A stretch of DNA of 64,000 bases from Emydura subglobosa. Lineage: Eukaryota > Chordata > Testudines > Chelidae. The position numbers and the translations under genes were made by a program. The notes under the pieces were generated by a model, which was not told the origin of the DNA, searched no databases, and saw nothing but the letters and a program-made list of their open reading frames with translations. Location of the stretch: positions 30,053,563 through 30,117,562 of the forward strand of contig ML679962.1 of the NCBI GenBank assembly GCA_007922225.1, written 5' to 3'. This document shows positions 22,101 through 37,100 of the stretch, piece after piece (positions within the stretch are counted from its first letter, which is position 1; each line of letters starts with the position of its first letter).

Positions 22101-25100
22101 CCGAAGCAGAGGGGAAGGAGGACGGGTAATGGAGCACACATAGGGAGACACATCTCCAAGAAACGCAGTTACTGCACAAAATGACTCGCACTTCTTCTTC
22201 GGGCAGTGTCCCAATGGGTGCTCCACTTCAGGCAACTTCTGAGCAGTGCCTCAGATGGGGGAGAGAGCTTCAAAATTGAGACCAGAACTGAAGATACCAC
22301 TGCACAATCACGTGCCGCACTGGATCAGGGCATGAGGTTTTGAAAACAAACGTATCGAAGCCCAGGTGGCAGCCCTACACCGCTCAGATACTGGCGCACA
22401 TTCTTAAGTAATGGCTTAAGTAAAAGACATTCTTGGCACTATGTAAGTAGAAAGTCAGTGTTCTTCTAACATCCAGGGCATGAAAACAGGATTTCTGCAG
22501 AGAGAGATGCAGCTTCAGGAAAAAAAACACTGGTAAAAGAAAGCATTGGTTAAGGTGGAACTCCGATAGAACCTTGGGTAGAATTTAGGGTGTGGATTTA
22601 AAGACACTGTCCTTGAAGAATTTCATAAAGGGGGAGATCTGCCATCAAGTACCCATCTCCTCAACCCTACGAGCCAATGTGATGGCTACTAAAAAGGTCA
22701 TCTTCATAGATAAATGGAGCAGAAGACAGTTTGCCATAGGTTCAAATAAAGGTCACATAAGGAAACTGAATAGCAAACTGAGGTCCCAGATTTGGGTAGA
22801 GTCCCTAATCTGGAGGGTAGAGATTCCCCAAACCTTTATTAAAACCAGATGATACCAGGTGAGCAAAAATGGAGGATCCTTCTACTAAAGAATGAAAGGC
22901 TGATATTGCGGCCAAATGGACCTTAAATCGAACTAATTTATCACCCCAACATCTTCAAAACCAACAGATAATCCAAGATCACTGAAAGTGGCACTTAATC
23001 AAGCAGGAGGCAGCGACACCATTACCTGAATGGAAGAATCTCTTAATACCTCTTTCTATTATTCAGTGACACCTGTTGCTCTTCCATAGAGCAAGAGAAT
23101 TCTAACCCCACGAACCATCAAGGAGCCACATCCTGAGGCGGAGAAGCATTAGGGTGGGATGAAGCACAGGACCCACATCCTGTGACAAATGAAGACGGTT
23201 CGGTAGCTTGTGAGACAGCTGGACACATAGGTGAAGCAGGAAAGGATACCAATTTTGTCTTGGCCAGGTTGGCATTATTAGGATAACTATGGCCCTGCCT
23301 GATTTTGTTCATCGCCCTTAATAACAGCGGCACTGGGGGAAGTGCACAGAACAGATCCTTTGTCGAAGGCAGAAGAAACATTTAATGCAAGTAGTGGGGT
23401 CTCGGACCTCCTCTGGGGCAGAAAAGAGGGCATTTCCTGTCTCTGGAGGTCGATTAAGCTACAAATATATTTATGCCATTAGCCCCAATAAATACCCCAA
23501 GTGATGAAACAAATGATAAATCACTCTCAATTTCACTTCGATGATCTATCAAAATATTTCACTGAGAGTGAAATCAAGAGAAATCATTGTTACCATATTA
23601 CACATTAACATATTTCAAAGTGTTAAGGTGATCAAAGAATTTACTTTTTTCCTTTGACCATTTATGAGAAATAAAAGCAGATTTTCTAATTATTCTAAAC
23701 CTACTTAGGAAAAGAACATTGGAAACTGATGAACTACAAAAAGATAATCAATTAAACCTTTAGTATCTAGGAAGACAAGCAGAGTAGGACAGTGTGAAGG
23801 GGCTGCCCAGCAATACTAAGTAGTGGAGATTTAGGGCCAGATCCTTGGCTGGTGTTTGTCGACATAGCCCCATCAACTACTAGTCTTTAGGCCTTAATTG
23901 AGCTGACTGCCTCCATAAAGGTTGGTCCACTACAACCACAGAGGTTAGTCAGAAGACTCTCTTTCTACCTGCAATAACATGGCCTCAGCAAATGAGTGGT
24001 GGACTCTTCATCATAAATCTGTATTCTGTCCCCTCCCTAACTCCCATTCCTCCTCCTCCACCCACTCAAAACCCTCAGGTAATCTATATCCCTCATCTGA
24101 TTGGTCCTGATGATTTGCTTGACTTACTCATGTCTCTAGGAGGTTGCTTTTTCTCTTATAGTATTATGTAGTCCCTGCCCACTCCATTTCCCTCTCTTGT
24201 GCTCCATTATGCCTCTTGCTATCCTGCCCTGGGGGGGTCAATCTTCTCCTGCAACTGTGCAGTGGCTTTAATATGTCAGTATTAAATACTTTGTTACGAA
24301 TGAGATCTAAATCACTGCACCCCTGGCCTGCGGGGTCTTTCAAAGTGGCAGGCCACTCCCCACCCGCTGGCTGCAGAAGGGAGCCGCTGTCTAAAGACCC
24401 AGGCCAAGCGCGTACAAGACTGGTGCAGACTCTGCTTCAGCGCTCCCTTCCCCTAGCTCCAGCAGGGAGCGTGGCAAAGTGCTCCACCTGGATCCACAGG
24501 CGCTGGGGTCCCGGCTGGACCAGAGGGAGGGGAGCACTGATCTGCCGCCCACCTGGCTGCAGGAGGGAGCCACTGCCTAGGGACCCAGGTGGAACGCACG
24601 GGCTACAGGACACGTGCGGTTTCCCTGCTGCAGCCAAGGGGACAGGAGATCAGTGAGGAGACAGCCTCCTTACTGAACTCCTTCTGTCTGGCTGAAGGAG
24701 GAGAGGCTGCTGGCAGAGACTGGTGGCCCTTCAGGGTTTTAAAAATGATATATGTGGCCCTCGAGCCAAAAAGGTTGGGAACCACTGCACAATACAAACT
24801 GTCTGTTCAAAGGGGAAGGCAAAGGATGTACTTGTAGCGTTGAAGGTGTAGGAGGGGAACATAAAACTTGACTTACGACATAAAGGAGAGGTTTGCTTAA
24901 TCCGGGGTACTCAACTATTTAATAGCATGAATGAGTTCTTCAGAGAGAGACTGTCTTGCGGACCACCTTTCTTCCCAACCTCTTAATCACAATCCCATTT
25001 ACAGCTGTGCACATTTCCACTGCTGTTTCTTACATGAAAAATATTAGTAAAGTATTTAAGTATTTCTAACTGCCTTTATGTAACAAGTGTCCTTTTTTAA

Positions 25101-28100
25101 AAAAAATCATCACACATTCTCCAGTAGAGTCTACTGTACTGAAGACAAAGTAACTCAAAGAAATAGCCACCTCACAGTTAAACTCTCTCCCAAAGTACAT
25201 ACGTAAAAGAGAGCTTTACTTCTTAAACATATCAAATCTTGGCCTCCTGAAGTTATTGCGTCTATTTCTTTATAGGCTTTCATTTTTTAACTGCAAAGTA
25301 ATCCTTCAGTATTTTGAAGTACTGTTGGATAACAATATTTGTAAGCACAAGGCTCGGTATAAACCAAGTCATAATAGCTACTCACTGACTGTACCACCCA
25401 TTCTTAATTGGATGGATATCTAGTTTGTATTGTTGTACTAGCTCAAGGACAGTCATTCACTTGAAAATTGTTCTGCTGTGAATGCATTTCTTCTTGTTCT
25501 ATGAGCATACTTTATCTAGTTTAGCGACAGGGACGAAAGGCTGCAGAGGAAAATCACTATTTTAAATTCATTGCTTGATTCAGACTATATCAGTCAGTTT
25601 TTCAAAACCATACTCTCTCTTTGTGCTGCAAGAGGACAATGTTTTTCAGTTCAGTTTTTTGTTCTTCACAAAAGAACAGGAATCTGACAGAGCGGCTTTT
25701 AAAATCCTAGCTAACAACATACTCACACGGAAAGTCCATCTACCATGATGAGAGCAGTATTTTTCAATAGTAATCAACATTTAAGTAGCAGCTAAAGACT
25801 TTAGAAAAAGTTGTGTCAACTACACCAAGCCATCACGAAAAGCAGTCACTAGTGAATCTGAATCCTATTGACATATGCATCTTGGAAACTACCGTATAGG
25901 TTTAAGAGCTGTGGCTGAAAGTTTGAGGAAGTGGTTGGAAAGGAAAAACTAAAGAGACAGAAACTGACACATTGACTTATTCATATATTGCCCCTTTTGC
26001 TCGTGAGTTTCTCCTCTGACCAGAAAAATTAACTAAGTATGGGTTCAAACACCCATTTTTACACATGCTAAAAGGCTATCCTTAATCCTCAGTTACACCC
26101 ACATATTTGATCATTTCTCTTTTCAATGGACTTTCAAAACACTGTAAACATTTCCCGCTTGCTTAAAGGTTGTTTTTTTTTCCAGCTTGATAAAGCTTAT
26201 GAAGTTGCCTTGTACAATTACCCCTCAGTGGGCTCTCTGACTGTTAATGTTAAATATTTTATTTTCCCTTATTCTAGCATAATACAGGACAAAAGAATCA
26301 TATGAAGAGTCACTAAACAAAACCAATTTATCAGTATGAGGAAAGGTCCATTCTTTTAATATCTTCAGTTATCCCCTAAGAACATCACATTTAATTTTTT
26401 TTTATTTCTGAAGAAGACATAAGATCTATTAAATAAAAATGGGGATGAACTTTTCTATTAACAGGTGAACAGGATCTGAAACTAGAAGACCAAATACAGA
26501 AAAGGTGAACTTGGTGAATTGTGATTACACAGTCCATTGTATTTCCTAGTGAGAGAAGCTGTTGCATGTGCTTGGGCTTTGATGATTACATTGGAAACCA
26601 TAAGCCACAGTTTTGTTTTGTTTTTTTGCAATAAGCTCCTGAGCATCATCATAACAAGTAAAGTGGAACACTTGACATATTTGTCATGCCATGAAAAACA
26701 GGCCAGGAGCAACACAAGAATTCTCTTCCACAGTACATTCCACTTATGCCAGATGAAGACAGTTAGGCAGGAAGCGTTTATAACATCACCACCTCATGTT
26801 TTAGAATACCACTCTATCATTCAGAAAAGAGAACACTCAAAATAAACTTAATTCAATATTTTAAAAAAAGTTTCAAAGTCTGTTTGCTCAGTTCACATTT
26901 CACTACAAGGCCAAAGTAGCTAACTGAAAAAAACCATACCTGTGGCCTCATTCTTGGATTCCATCTGACGTAGTAATTTACCCACAGTTCCAAATGGTTC
27001 AGACTGGCAACCGGATACAGAACATGGTTTTCATAGTTTACATAGAAAGGATTAGTAAATTCATCTAGTTGACTGTTAATGTAGGACCACAAAGATACAG
27101 TCTTTGTACTTATCTCCTGAATAAATAAAAAGAATGGCATTTTAGTATGTGTATTTCAAAATATTTACTTTTTAGCACAGTAATGTTCTTTGGCTCCAAG
27201 AACTATTCGATGCACAGTATTTATTTAAAGTCACTTTAATTTAACTTGTTGAGATTTAGCATCCCTGAAATACAATTTCCTTCTGTTATCATTGGAGGAA
27301 ACGTTTCTCAAAAAGCCAGACCTGTCAGTGCAGTAACTGGGCAGAGGAGCTGGTGGCCACCTTATTTACTATAATACAGCAAGTGCTCAGAACATTTCCA
27401 ATAGCCATGTTACTAAATTGCTGGATTGTCATTTCCCCACAAGGCTGTTCAGGAGCAGAATGGAGATTCTAGCGTATTTTGAGGATATTTTGCTTTTTGA
27501 GCAGATTCGTGTTACACTGCTCATAGCCTGGAGTGGTAACCATAGCTGGTCATATCCATAGTAACACATTGCCATCCCAAAATGTGACACAATTAAATTA
27601 GCTAGAAATCAGTGACGAGAAGAATGTATCATTTGAAATAACCAGAACAGTATTTGAGGAAAATGAGTGTCATCTATTTTTTCCAGTGTCTGCTTACATC
27701 CACCTAAATACTGCACTTTTAATTATGTGTCCATTTTTAGCTTTATCTGCACTTTAAAAAAATATATATAATAAAAAAATTACAATAAAGCCATTAAATC
27801 AAGAATTCAGATTCTGAAACCTTATCAGTTTTATCTTGCAATTTTATACTCCTTCAGTACTATAAAGCATCTGTTTCTACTACAGCTGTGTGTTAAATTG
27901 CTCTATTTTTTTTCTTCTTTTTTTCTCCTTTATTAAAGGGAGCTGCATCTGATTATCCATTTGTGAAAGAAAGCTGTCTGGTAATCACGTACTTACTGAG
28001 AATGTATTATTTAGCTCCATCTTGTGGTATATGCATGCAATTTGTTGTACTAAATAAGTCAGCCAAGCCGGAAAAATACCAAAACTAAACACTAAGGGAC

Positions 28101-31100
28101 AGTTAATCATTTTACTGAAAGCATGAAGTGTAATGGAGAGAACGAGGCCAACCACAAACGTACATTTTAAGCATAGTAATTATATTTTGAGATCGGATAA
28201 AGTGTGCTATAGAAGGTGCAAAGTGCTTCAGAAATACAACTAGTGCTAGCTTCACGAATATTAAAATATTTAAAATTCTCTCCCATTCTTCAACTCCATG
28301 TTTCATCATCAATAATCAAATCCTGCTTCAAATTATGCCCCAGTCTGAACTACACTGGTAACATCACATCAACCATGGAACTCCTCTAGAGATGACCAAG
28401 AGAATTTTGATAAGAGGTGTTTTAGAGGTTTGTGCATAGGCTGGGATTTCATCTGGAACAGCAGTTCATGATCTACAAAGAGGTGCAAGGTTTAGAGGCT
28501 AAAATAATGAGAAAAATAATTAAGTCAATGATGTTGCTGAGTGGCCGTCTGTCTGGTTATGGGGATGTTTGGAACGTATCTCTCATATAGCTAGAACATT
28601 AAATTCACTGTCGGGTCAGCTCTAGAGACTTAGATGACAATAAAATCCAGTAAAACACAGACTCAAATGTTCTTCTGTCTCATGCTCTAAGCACCTTTGC
28701 ATGAAATCAACATGGCAAACAGAAGCAAGTGTAGAACTTACCTCTTTCAATCGCTCTTGTTCACAGTTGTATAAAAAAGTCCCAAAGAGACAACTATAAA
28801 GATGATCCAAAATGGTGATCAAAAACAGTTCATTGAATTCAAAGGCTGCAGGAAACTTTTAAAAAAATAGATTTTTATGTATTAAAGTTATTTTAAACTT
28901 TTGTTTTCCATAGTAAAGAGAAGCAACCTTATAAATATGCAAACAACCACAAAGTTCAAAAGAAAAGGATGATTTTTTGGAGAAGTGGGTTTTACATCTA
29001 TTGATGATCTTAAGAAATGCAAAGCAATTCTGATAATCTATATTTTACTTAACACTTTTCATTGGAAGATCTAAGGACACTTTACAAATATTCCTAAGGA
29101 AGTAAGTATGACATCCGTTGTTCTAACAGGTAAATTGAGGCATAGGCGTGGAGTGCTCTGCTAACGATAATGGTGACACCCCGCAACAGGTCTAAGAAGC
29201 GCTGACTGGCAGTGTCTTGCAAACATTACATCAAGTTTGTTTTTTAATAGGACGCCATTAAAAAAATCCACACCTTTGGCATTTAAGAGCTTTATTTACT
29301 AAACTAATGTATAATAAATTGGAAAGTGAGAACTATTGTATATGTATTTAAAAACATTTCCTTCTCTTTCCACCCAGTTTTACATTTACTCAATTTGAGT
29401 TTATCATCAAATACGTAAAATAATCCTCTAATCCATCTTCCTTTTTATCTTAGCATGTAAATTCTGTACACCTGGAATGAAAGTAGTATTATGCCAACAC
29501 TCACCATTACATAATTTATTCATAACTAACTAGAGGTTTTTAATTACCTAAAACCATGTGTGTGTGTAAAACTATTTGAGTTCATATATATATATATAGA
29601 CACACACAGAGTAAAATTACAGAAATTTTGACAATTATGAAACAAAAATCCAAGAAACTTGCAATTTTAGAAGCCATACAAATTGAAAGAATTAATAAAA
29701 CTACAAAGACTGCTTTCATTCAAACAGGAAAGGATTCTCTCAATAACCAGATTAAATATTCTGTGACTGTCCACAATCACACTCATCTATAGTACAAAGT
29801 AATTCTGCCCCTAGATAGTATGGGAATGGACTCAAATAGTTACAAAAAAAACCAAACCAAAACAAAAAACAGAATTGAAAAGAAAATAAAAAGATTTAAA
29901 AAGAGTGGAGCATTCTTCTACCAAAAAAAGCAGCACTTTAATAATGAGAAGTCTTTGCAGAGTCTCAAATGACAGCTTTCTAGATTCTTACTGGGCAGGA
30001 AGCTGAAGTGAGTATTTTAGACATGGAGAAAGCAACATTCTACTTTTTTTTTTCTTTTTGTTCCAAAGAAAATCATTTTAAAGGCACAACTGGGAACTAT
30101 CCCGATACAAAGGAAAGATAGGAAGAATAGTGAAAGACCAAAATATGGCTCCATCAGGAGCTCCGTAATGACCTGAAAAACAAAACCGAAGTCTATAAAA
30201 AGTGGAAACCTGGGCAGATTGCTAAGGAGTACAAAAAAACAGCACAAGCATGTAAGGACAAAATCAGAAAGGCTAAGGCACAAAATGAGTTACACCTAGC
30301 AAGGGCCATCAACGGCAATAAGAGGTTCTATAAATACATTAGGAGCAAGAGAAAGACAAAGAGAAGTGTAGGTCCTCTACTTAGAGCAGGGAAGGAGAGC
30401 TAATAACATCAAGAAGCCTGAAGTGCTTAATGTCTATTTTGCTTCAGTCTTCACTAAAAAAGGTGGTAACCAGATACTCAACACAATTAATATTAACAAG
30501 AAGGGTGAAGAAATGCAAGCCAAAATAGGGAAAGAACAAGTTAAAGAATATTTAGATAAGTTAGATGTATTCAGGTCAGCAGGGCCTGATGGAATTCATC
30601 CTAAGCAACTAACTGCATCCTAAGCAACTAACTGAAGCAATCCTGGAACCATTAGCAACTACCTTCAAGAATTTATGGAGAATGTATGAGTTCCCAGAGG
30701 ACTGGAGAGGGCAAATGTAGTACCTATCTTTAAAAAGGAGAACAAAGGGGACTTGGGTAATTATAGACCAGTCAGCCTAATATCGGTACCTGGAAAGGTA
30801 CTGGAACAAATGATTAAACAATCAGTTTGTAAGAACTTAGGTGGATAATAGGGTTATAAGGAATAGTCAAGAACAAATCATGATAAACTAACATAATTTG
30901 CTTCTTTGACAGGATTTGTGGCCTAGTGGATGGGGGGAAACAGTAAAGGTGATATATTTTGATTTTAGTAAAGCTTTTGTCAGAGTCCCACATGACATTC
31001 TCATAAGTAAACTAGGGAAATGGGGCCCAGATTAAATTACTATAAAGGTGGGTGCAAAACTGATTGAAAGACCATACTCAGAGAGTAGTTATCAATGGTT

Positions 31101-34100
31101 CAGTGTCAAATGGAGAGGGCAAATTAGTGGGATCTCACAGGGTCGGCCCCAGGTCTCATACTATTCAATATTTTCATTAGTGACTTAGATAATGGAGTGG
31201 TGAATATGCTTACAAAATCTGTGAGGACACCAAATTGTGAGGAATTGCAAGCACTTTGAGGACAGGATTAGAATTCAAAATGACCTTAACAAATTAGAGA
31301 ATTCTTCTGAAATCAACAAGATGAAATTCAATGAAGACAAGTGCAAAGTACTACAATGAGGAAGAAAACAATCAAATACATATTATAAAATGGGAAATAA
31401 TTGGCTAGGTGGTAGTACTGCTGAAAAGGATCTGGGATCACAAACTGAATATGAGTCAACAGCAACAGGCAGTTGCAAAAAAGACTAATATGCTGGCATA
31501 TATTAACAGAAACATTATATGTAAAACACTGGAAGTAACTGTCCCACTCTACACAGCACTGGTGAGGACTCAGCTGGCATACTATATCCAATTCTGGATG
31601 CCACACTTCGGAAAGATATGGATTAACTGGAGAGAGTCCAGAGGAAATCAACCAAAATGATAAAAGGTTTAGAAAATCTGACCTATGAGGAAAGGTTAAA
31701 AAGGACTGGATACGTTTGGTCTTGACAAAAGACCACTGAGGGAGGACCTGATAAATCTTCAAATATGTTAAGGACTTTTACAAAGAGGACAGTGATCAAT
31801 TGTTCTCCAAGTCCACTGAAGGCAAGACAAGAAATAATGGGCTTAATCTGTAGCCAAGGAGATTTAGGTTAGATATTATGAAAAACTTTATAATTAGAAG
31901 GGTAACCAAGCTCTAGAATCAGCTTCCAAGAGAGTCTGTAGAATCTCCATCATAGCAGGTTTTTAAAACAGGTTGGACAAACACCAGTCAGGAATGGTCT
32001 TGGTTTACTTGGTCTTGCCTCAGTGCAAGGAGCTGGATTTGATGACCCCTGGAAGTCCCTTCCAGCCCTACATTACTACGATTCTAGGATTTAACATCTC
32101 TGCTCAAGGTGGCTCAAGAGTTAGTTTAACTACAAAGTTTGTTACTCACTTAAGGATTTAGCTTAGAGGCCTAACCCAGCAATTGTGACTGGCAATGAAC
32201 TAAAAGACTTTCTCAGCCTTATCTATGATTTATGAAGGAAAATTGGTGTTTATTTTGAAAGTAAGAAGTTGGATGACATGGAACATTTAGGTTTATAAAC
32301 AACAGAAGGCTCTGGATTTTAAGAAATGCTTTCCTTTAAACAAATGGAATTAAGATCCTAGTTTCATTTGACCATATTAGTGATCGGGCTAAGTTATGTA
32401 GAAAAAATTGATGTAAACTTAAGAAGGCTCATGTAAATTGGTCCAGAAAAACTGAGGCATGGATAAAATCTACTGGTTCCTTGAACTCATCCAGTCGCCA
32501 TCTTCCCATAGCAGCAGTGAGACACAGAAGAATAAAGATAGCATGCAAAGCTTCAAAGTGAGATATAGAAACAGCTCTCAAGACAAAGCATCCCCTGCAG
32601 GGATTCTCTTTAATGGAAAGCATTTAATGAGCCTTGTCACATAAGGGTTCTAAGCTGTGATGGGTCCATACTAATCAGATGAATACTGACATGGCAGCTA
32701 GTTCAATCCAGTGAAGCATATTCAAAATTCCATATGCCAGTGATTGCACATTGGCTAATTATTAATAAAGTGATCACACTACTGAAACCCCATCTCTGGA
32801 TACATCCCCATCTCTGGTGGAAAGCTGATGTACCTAGACTTGTAAAGCTTCTATTACTGTTGCTGAAAATCACTGACCTAAAAATTCTTTCCTCTCAATT
32901 TCCAAGCTCATTAGTATCTGCTTGAGAATTCAGATGGAAAAATTCCCCAAGTGAAAATTTCATTTCCCACCAATCCACTAATTCTCAGAAAATATCCAGC
33001 CCATTAGAATCTCTCATCTGGTGCTGCTGGACTTCATTATTTCAGTAGGTGAGTAATTGAAGAAAGCTACAGAACATTTCTCAATTTAAGCTGACTGATG
33101 ATGCTGAATTGAAGTTGATTCTGAAGCACACAAAAGAAGCTTGCTCTTAAATGTTGTGATTAATAGGCCAGCCCTGCACTACAGTAATATTTTAAGGTGG
33201 AACACTAACTGATTTAGTTCTCACTCTCCTGGAAGTGGATTGAGCCAATCTACTTGAGCACCATACATCCCAAGAGAGTACATTGTTAAGATTAATGAAA
33301 AGTGCATCTCTGGCTAGAGACAAGTCCTGCTTGTTACCACATAGAAGGACATTAACTTCATGCCCACTTGAATGTATTTTGCATATATCTGGGATGCTGA
33401 ATATCAGATGTGGCAAGATATTACTAGAACTGCACTGATTCCAAGCAGATTTACAGGCTATTTCACGGTATCAGTTGTTTCATCTCCCTTGAACTACTAC
33501 AGATTACAGGTGCACTTTCCGATTTAAAGTTTGTGTCAGTCACGCTTATTAGAACTTTTGAATAGGGAAATCACTTAAAGCAGCAGTTCTCTACCGGGGG
33601 GCTGCGAATAGGTTTCAGGGGGTCCACCAAGAATGGGTCAGACTTGCTAAGGTCCAGGGCTGAAGCCCAGAGGGCAGCTGAAACTGGAGTTCCACTGCCC
33701 CATGCGGGCTGAGGCCCCACTGCCCCACAGCCTGGGGCTGAAGCCTGAGCAACTGAGTTTGCAGGGGGACCTGTGGCACGAGGTTCCCTGTGGTGAGGGG
33801 CCTTGGGATATTGCCCTGCTTGCTACCCCTTAATGCTGGCCCTGGCTTTTATATGCAGAAAAATATTTGCTGTGGCACAGGTGCGCTGTGGAGTTTTTAT
33901 AGCTTGTTGGGGGGAGTGGAGGGGAAGAAGGGCTCAGAAAGAAAAGGCTGAGAATCCCTGGCTTAAAGCATATGATCCTGGCTCCTAATAAAGAACATAT
34001 AATTTCTCTCAAGTTCTACATTATTCTACTTGTGTGTCATCAAGGCTAGGAAAACAGAAAAATGCATAGCTGCTGGGGACTGAGGTCCATTGTTCGTATC

Positions 34101-37100
34101 TTACTGGAAAATTAGAAATTCTCTCGTCTCACTGAAAGTGTATGTTTCTGCTGCAGTCTGCTAGAAAGGAAAAATGTGTGAATAAGACCATTTTATGAAT
34201 GTGTCCTTTTTAGCCTGTTATAGCCTTAACATTTTTTCAATGCCATGGCTGCTCAGGAACTTCAGAAATCAGTCTAGATCCAGATTTTGCACAGATATAA
34301 ATTTGCAAATTGTTTTGCAGTCCTTTTACTAGAAGGGAACTAAACAGTTGACAGCAAAATATAGGAGGTAACCAGGGAGATCACAAAAATGGAGGAGGCT
34401 GTTCTGAATTAACTGTCTCCCTGAAGGATTTTTGTTCCTTCCAGATGTTTAGAACTGAGTTTTTCTGCTGGGTAGTTGCTCTTCGCTTTCCTCAGAGGCA
34501 GAGACAAAGTTTTAAATGTTTTTCCAACCATACTGCAATAGCATGTTAATAGCAAAATATACATGCATACAAAGAGTGGGAAATTCCCTAGCAGGAAGTC
34601 TTAAACTGTTTTTTGAATCTTTGGTGCCAATGAATTTACAAGAAGCCTTTTCAAAAAGATAGGCAGGACTGGAATGGAGGATTCGGGGAACAAGGGACAG
34701 GGGAGGAGGGCTCCTGGAATAGAAAGCTCCAAATTCCACCTTATTCTCCTCCCCCCAACAAAAGAAAATCATATGTTGCAGAAGGATGTCTTGCAGGAAC
34801 AGTTTTTTTTGTAGAATATCGTTATAGGAGGGAAGAGAGGCAGCTGTCTACTATGCTACAGGAAGAAAAAGTCAAATGTTTTGGGATTAGCTGGAAGGAA
34901 GGCCTTAGTTTGAACAACTTGATTTAGCAGTCTCAGTGAAGAACAGCAGTATAGAAGAATGGAAGATCCTGCAAGAGATTCTGTACTGAAGTTTGTTTCC
35001 CAAGGAAGTGTAAGTAAGAGGAAAACTAGGCCTATGATGGATCTACAATATAATGCACCTGTAAAATTTTGTGAGAACCTTAACATTTTGATACTTTAAA
35101 TACTACCTACTTCAAAAAGGATCTTCTCCAACTGTGATTTAAAGTCAGTGGTGGAAGGAGGAAAGCATAACTGAGCAGTAAATACTGGAGTATATGTAAA
35201 TTAGGAAACATTATTACACACACACTTTAACTATGCAAACATGTTTTTGAGACAAGAAAAGTAGGTCCTCCCTGATTCACAAGCAGATTATATTTGTGCC
35301 ATTTGTAAAATACAGATAATCCCTTGTGAACACACACTCCATTGATGAAACTGCAACAAAGATATTTGGCCTTATTACTTCTCACTCATTTAATCAAAGA
35401 ATTCTGGGAAAGATTTTCTTCTAGAATCTCCCTACTTTCCCTGAACTCTCAGGTAGGCCATTGTACATATTTATAAGTAAATCTAACTTTTGAATTTGCC
35501 ATCACTGCTTATTTTAGTTAAGTTAAAAACAGCTGGATAAAAAGCCATTTGCCTCTATATTAGTTTTCATTTTAATCACAATTTCCAGAATTACATCTCT
35601 GCTTATTAATAAGTTGAATGCTCAGCTTGCAAGAACTTACTTAATATATAGTGGTCATTCATCTGTTTCTAACTACTGGGAAAACTAAACTTGAAGAAGG
35701 ATCGGTTCCAGAAAGCAAGAGCAATTAATCTTACTCATTTTTCAATTTAAAATGCTTTGAGATAAGTCAGTGCTTCAATTTGCAGAAATGCACATCAAAC
35801 AGATTATTCAGAACACAAAGAAATTCCTGACCACTGGCTTCACATTGGTATTTCTATAACACTAGCCCATCGCACATCACCTCTAGATGATAACGTAGAA
35901 CTAACTGTGCATGAAATAATGGGTTTATTCTTCCTCCAGTGTATGCAGTAAATTACCCACAGTTAAAATTTTTAACCAAAATTTATGATTACACACAAGG
36001 AAAATATGACCTCCTGTATAGATCAGAATTTCAATAAAAAGGCTGGATATATCAATATGAACATACTATTAAATTTTCTTACCTGTTTTGTCATTTGCCA
36101 AACACAATCAAGGAACTGAAGGAAAATGGGAGACCTGTCTGCATCAGCATGATCATCGTCTCCATGGCCTACTCGCTGAAAAACAGAATGGGTGATGCTT
36201 TCATTTCAGCCGCATCCATTTAAAGCAGTAACCAGTAACGCAAGTTCTGCAAATATCTTAGGTAAGTTCTTGAAGAGGATTGTGATAAGCACACTTTTCC
36301 TCAAGCTAAATTTCACCCTTACTATACCTAAAAAAAAAAAACCCCCCACCAGAATTTGTTCATGAATGTAGTCCTATAGTCTGGCAGAGTAGGAATAGCA
36401 CCCAGTCCACAAAATTCACTCATTTTCCAATGGTCTGAGTGACATTAAACTTATTTTTAAAGGGGTCATCCCACTAAACCCGCAAATGAACTTGTTGATT
36501 CAGACTCAGTATAAAGACATCTGCTTCTTACTGCACATGGGGAAAGAATAAACGGTTCAGAATTGCAGGAGATATCCCCTACACCTCATTTCCATAGGAG
36601 GAATGGATTCAGTAAATCTGGAGTATTATTATGCTGGATAAAACTAACTTTACCTGAAAGGTAGTTACTAGAATTCTGCTGAAATTATGACTATTCCATA
36701 CCCACTTGCTGTAACCAAATATTACTACAGCTAAATCTCCAGTTCAGAAGCCCACATTACATTAATCTTTTAATATTCCAGTTCAAGTTTTTTTCTTCTT
36801 CTTCTTCTTTTTTAAACACTGTGGCTGTGAAGTGAGATGATGACTTCAGTGATTTTTACCTACATGACAGCCATCTTTCTCCTTTTCATTTCCCCCAGGT
36901 AAGATTTCTTCATGTCAGTTTTTCACCATGCTCCGCAATTCTTCCCTCCTCCAGAAATGTCTTGGTATTTGTCTTGTACTATTGACTTCAAACTCTTTCC
37001 CTCTTGTAAACTTTATATTAGACAATTTTTGCATGTAAATATTTTGCACACAACATTTTCACATCAGCAGAAAACATATTTCTCTTTCTGCACATACTGC

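Larger units (their letters stand above)
19167..26939 (-). other. MTMR1: MTMR1 last intron (7.8 kb)
   Basis: No exon is recognised. It is packed with repeats: a hAT element at 20215-20556, an unresolved dispersed repeat at about 21835-23450 and a hAT-like element at about 24310-24787. The remainder is AT-rich and unremarkable. Confidence 0.7.
28856..36082 (-). other. MTMR1: MTMR1 intron (7.2 kb) with LINE and hAT insertions
   Basis: It contains a MIR/L2-like relic (29040-29160), an AT microsatellite near 29586, a CR1 LINE (30060-32100) and a hAT element with target duplication (33581-33960). No exon is recognised in the remaining AT-rich sequence. Confidence 0.7.

Noticed and set aside
24216..24656. 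146-codon open frame
   Set aside because: It coincides with the GC-rich interior of a hAT-like element with internally repeated segments.
31328..31762. 144-codon minus-strand open frame
   Set aside because: It is antisense to the CR1 LINE and has no coding features of its own.
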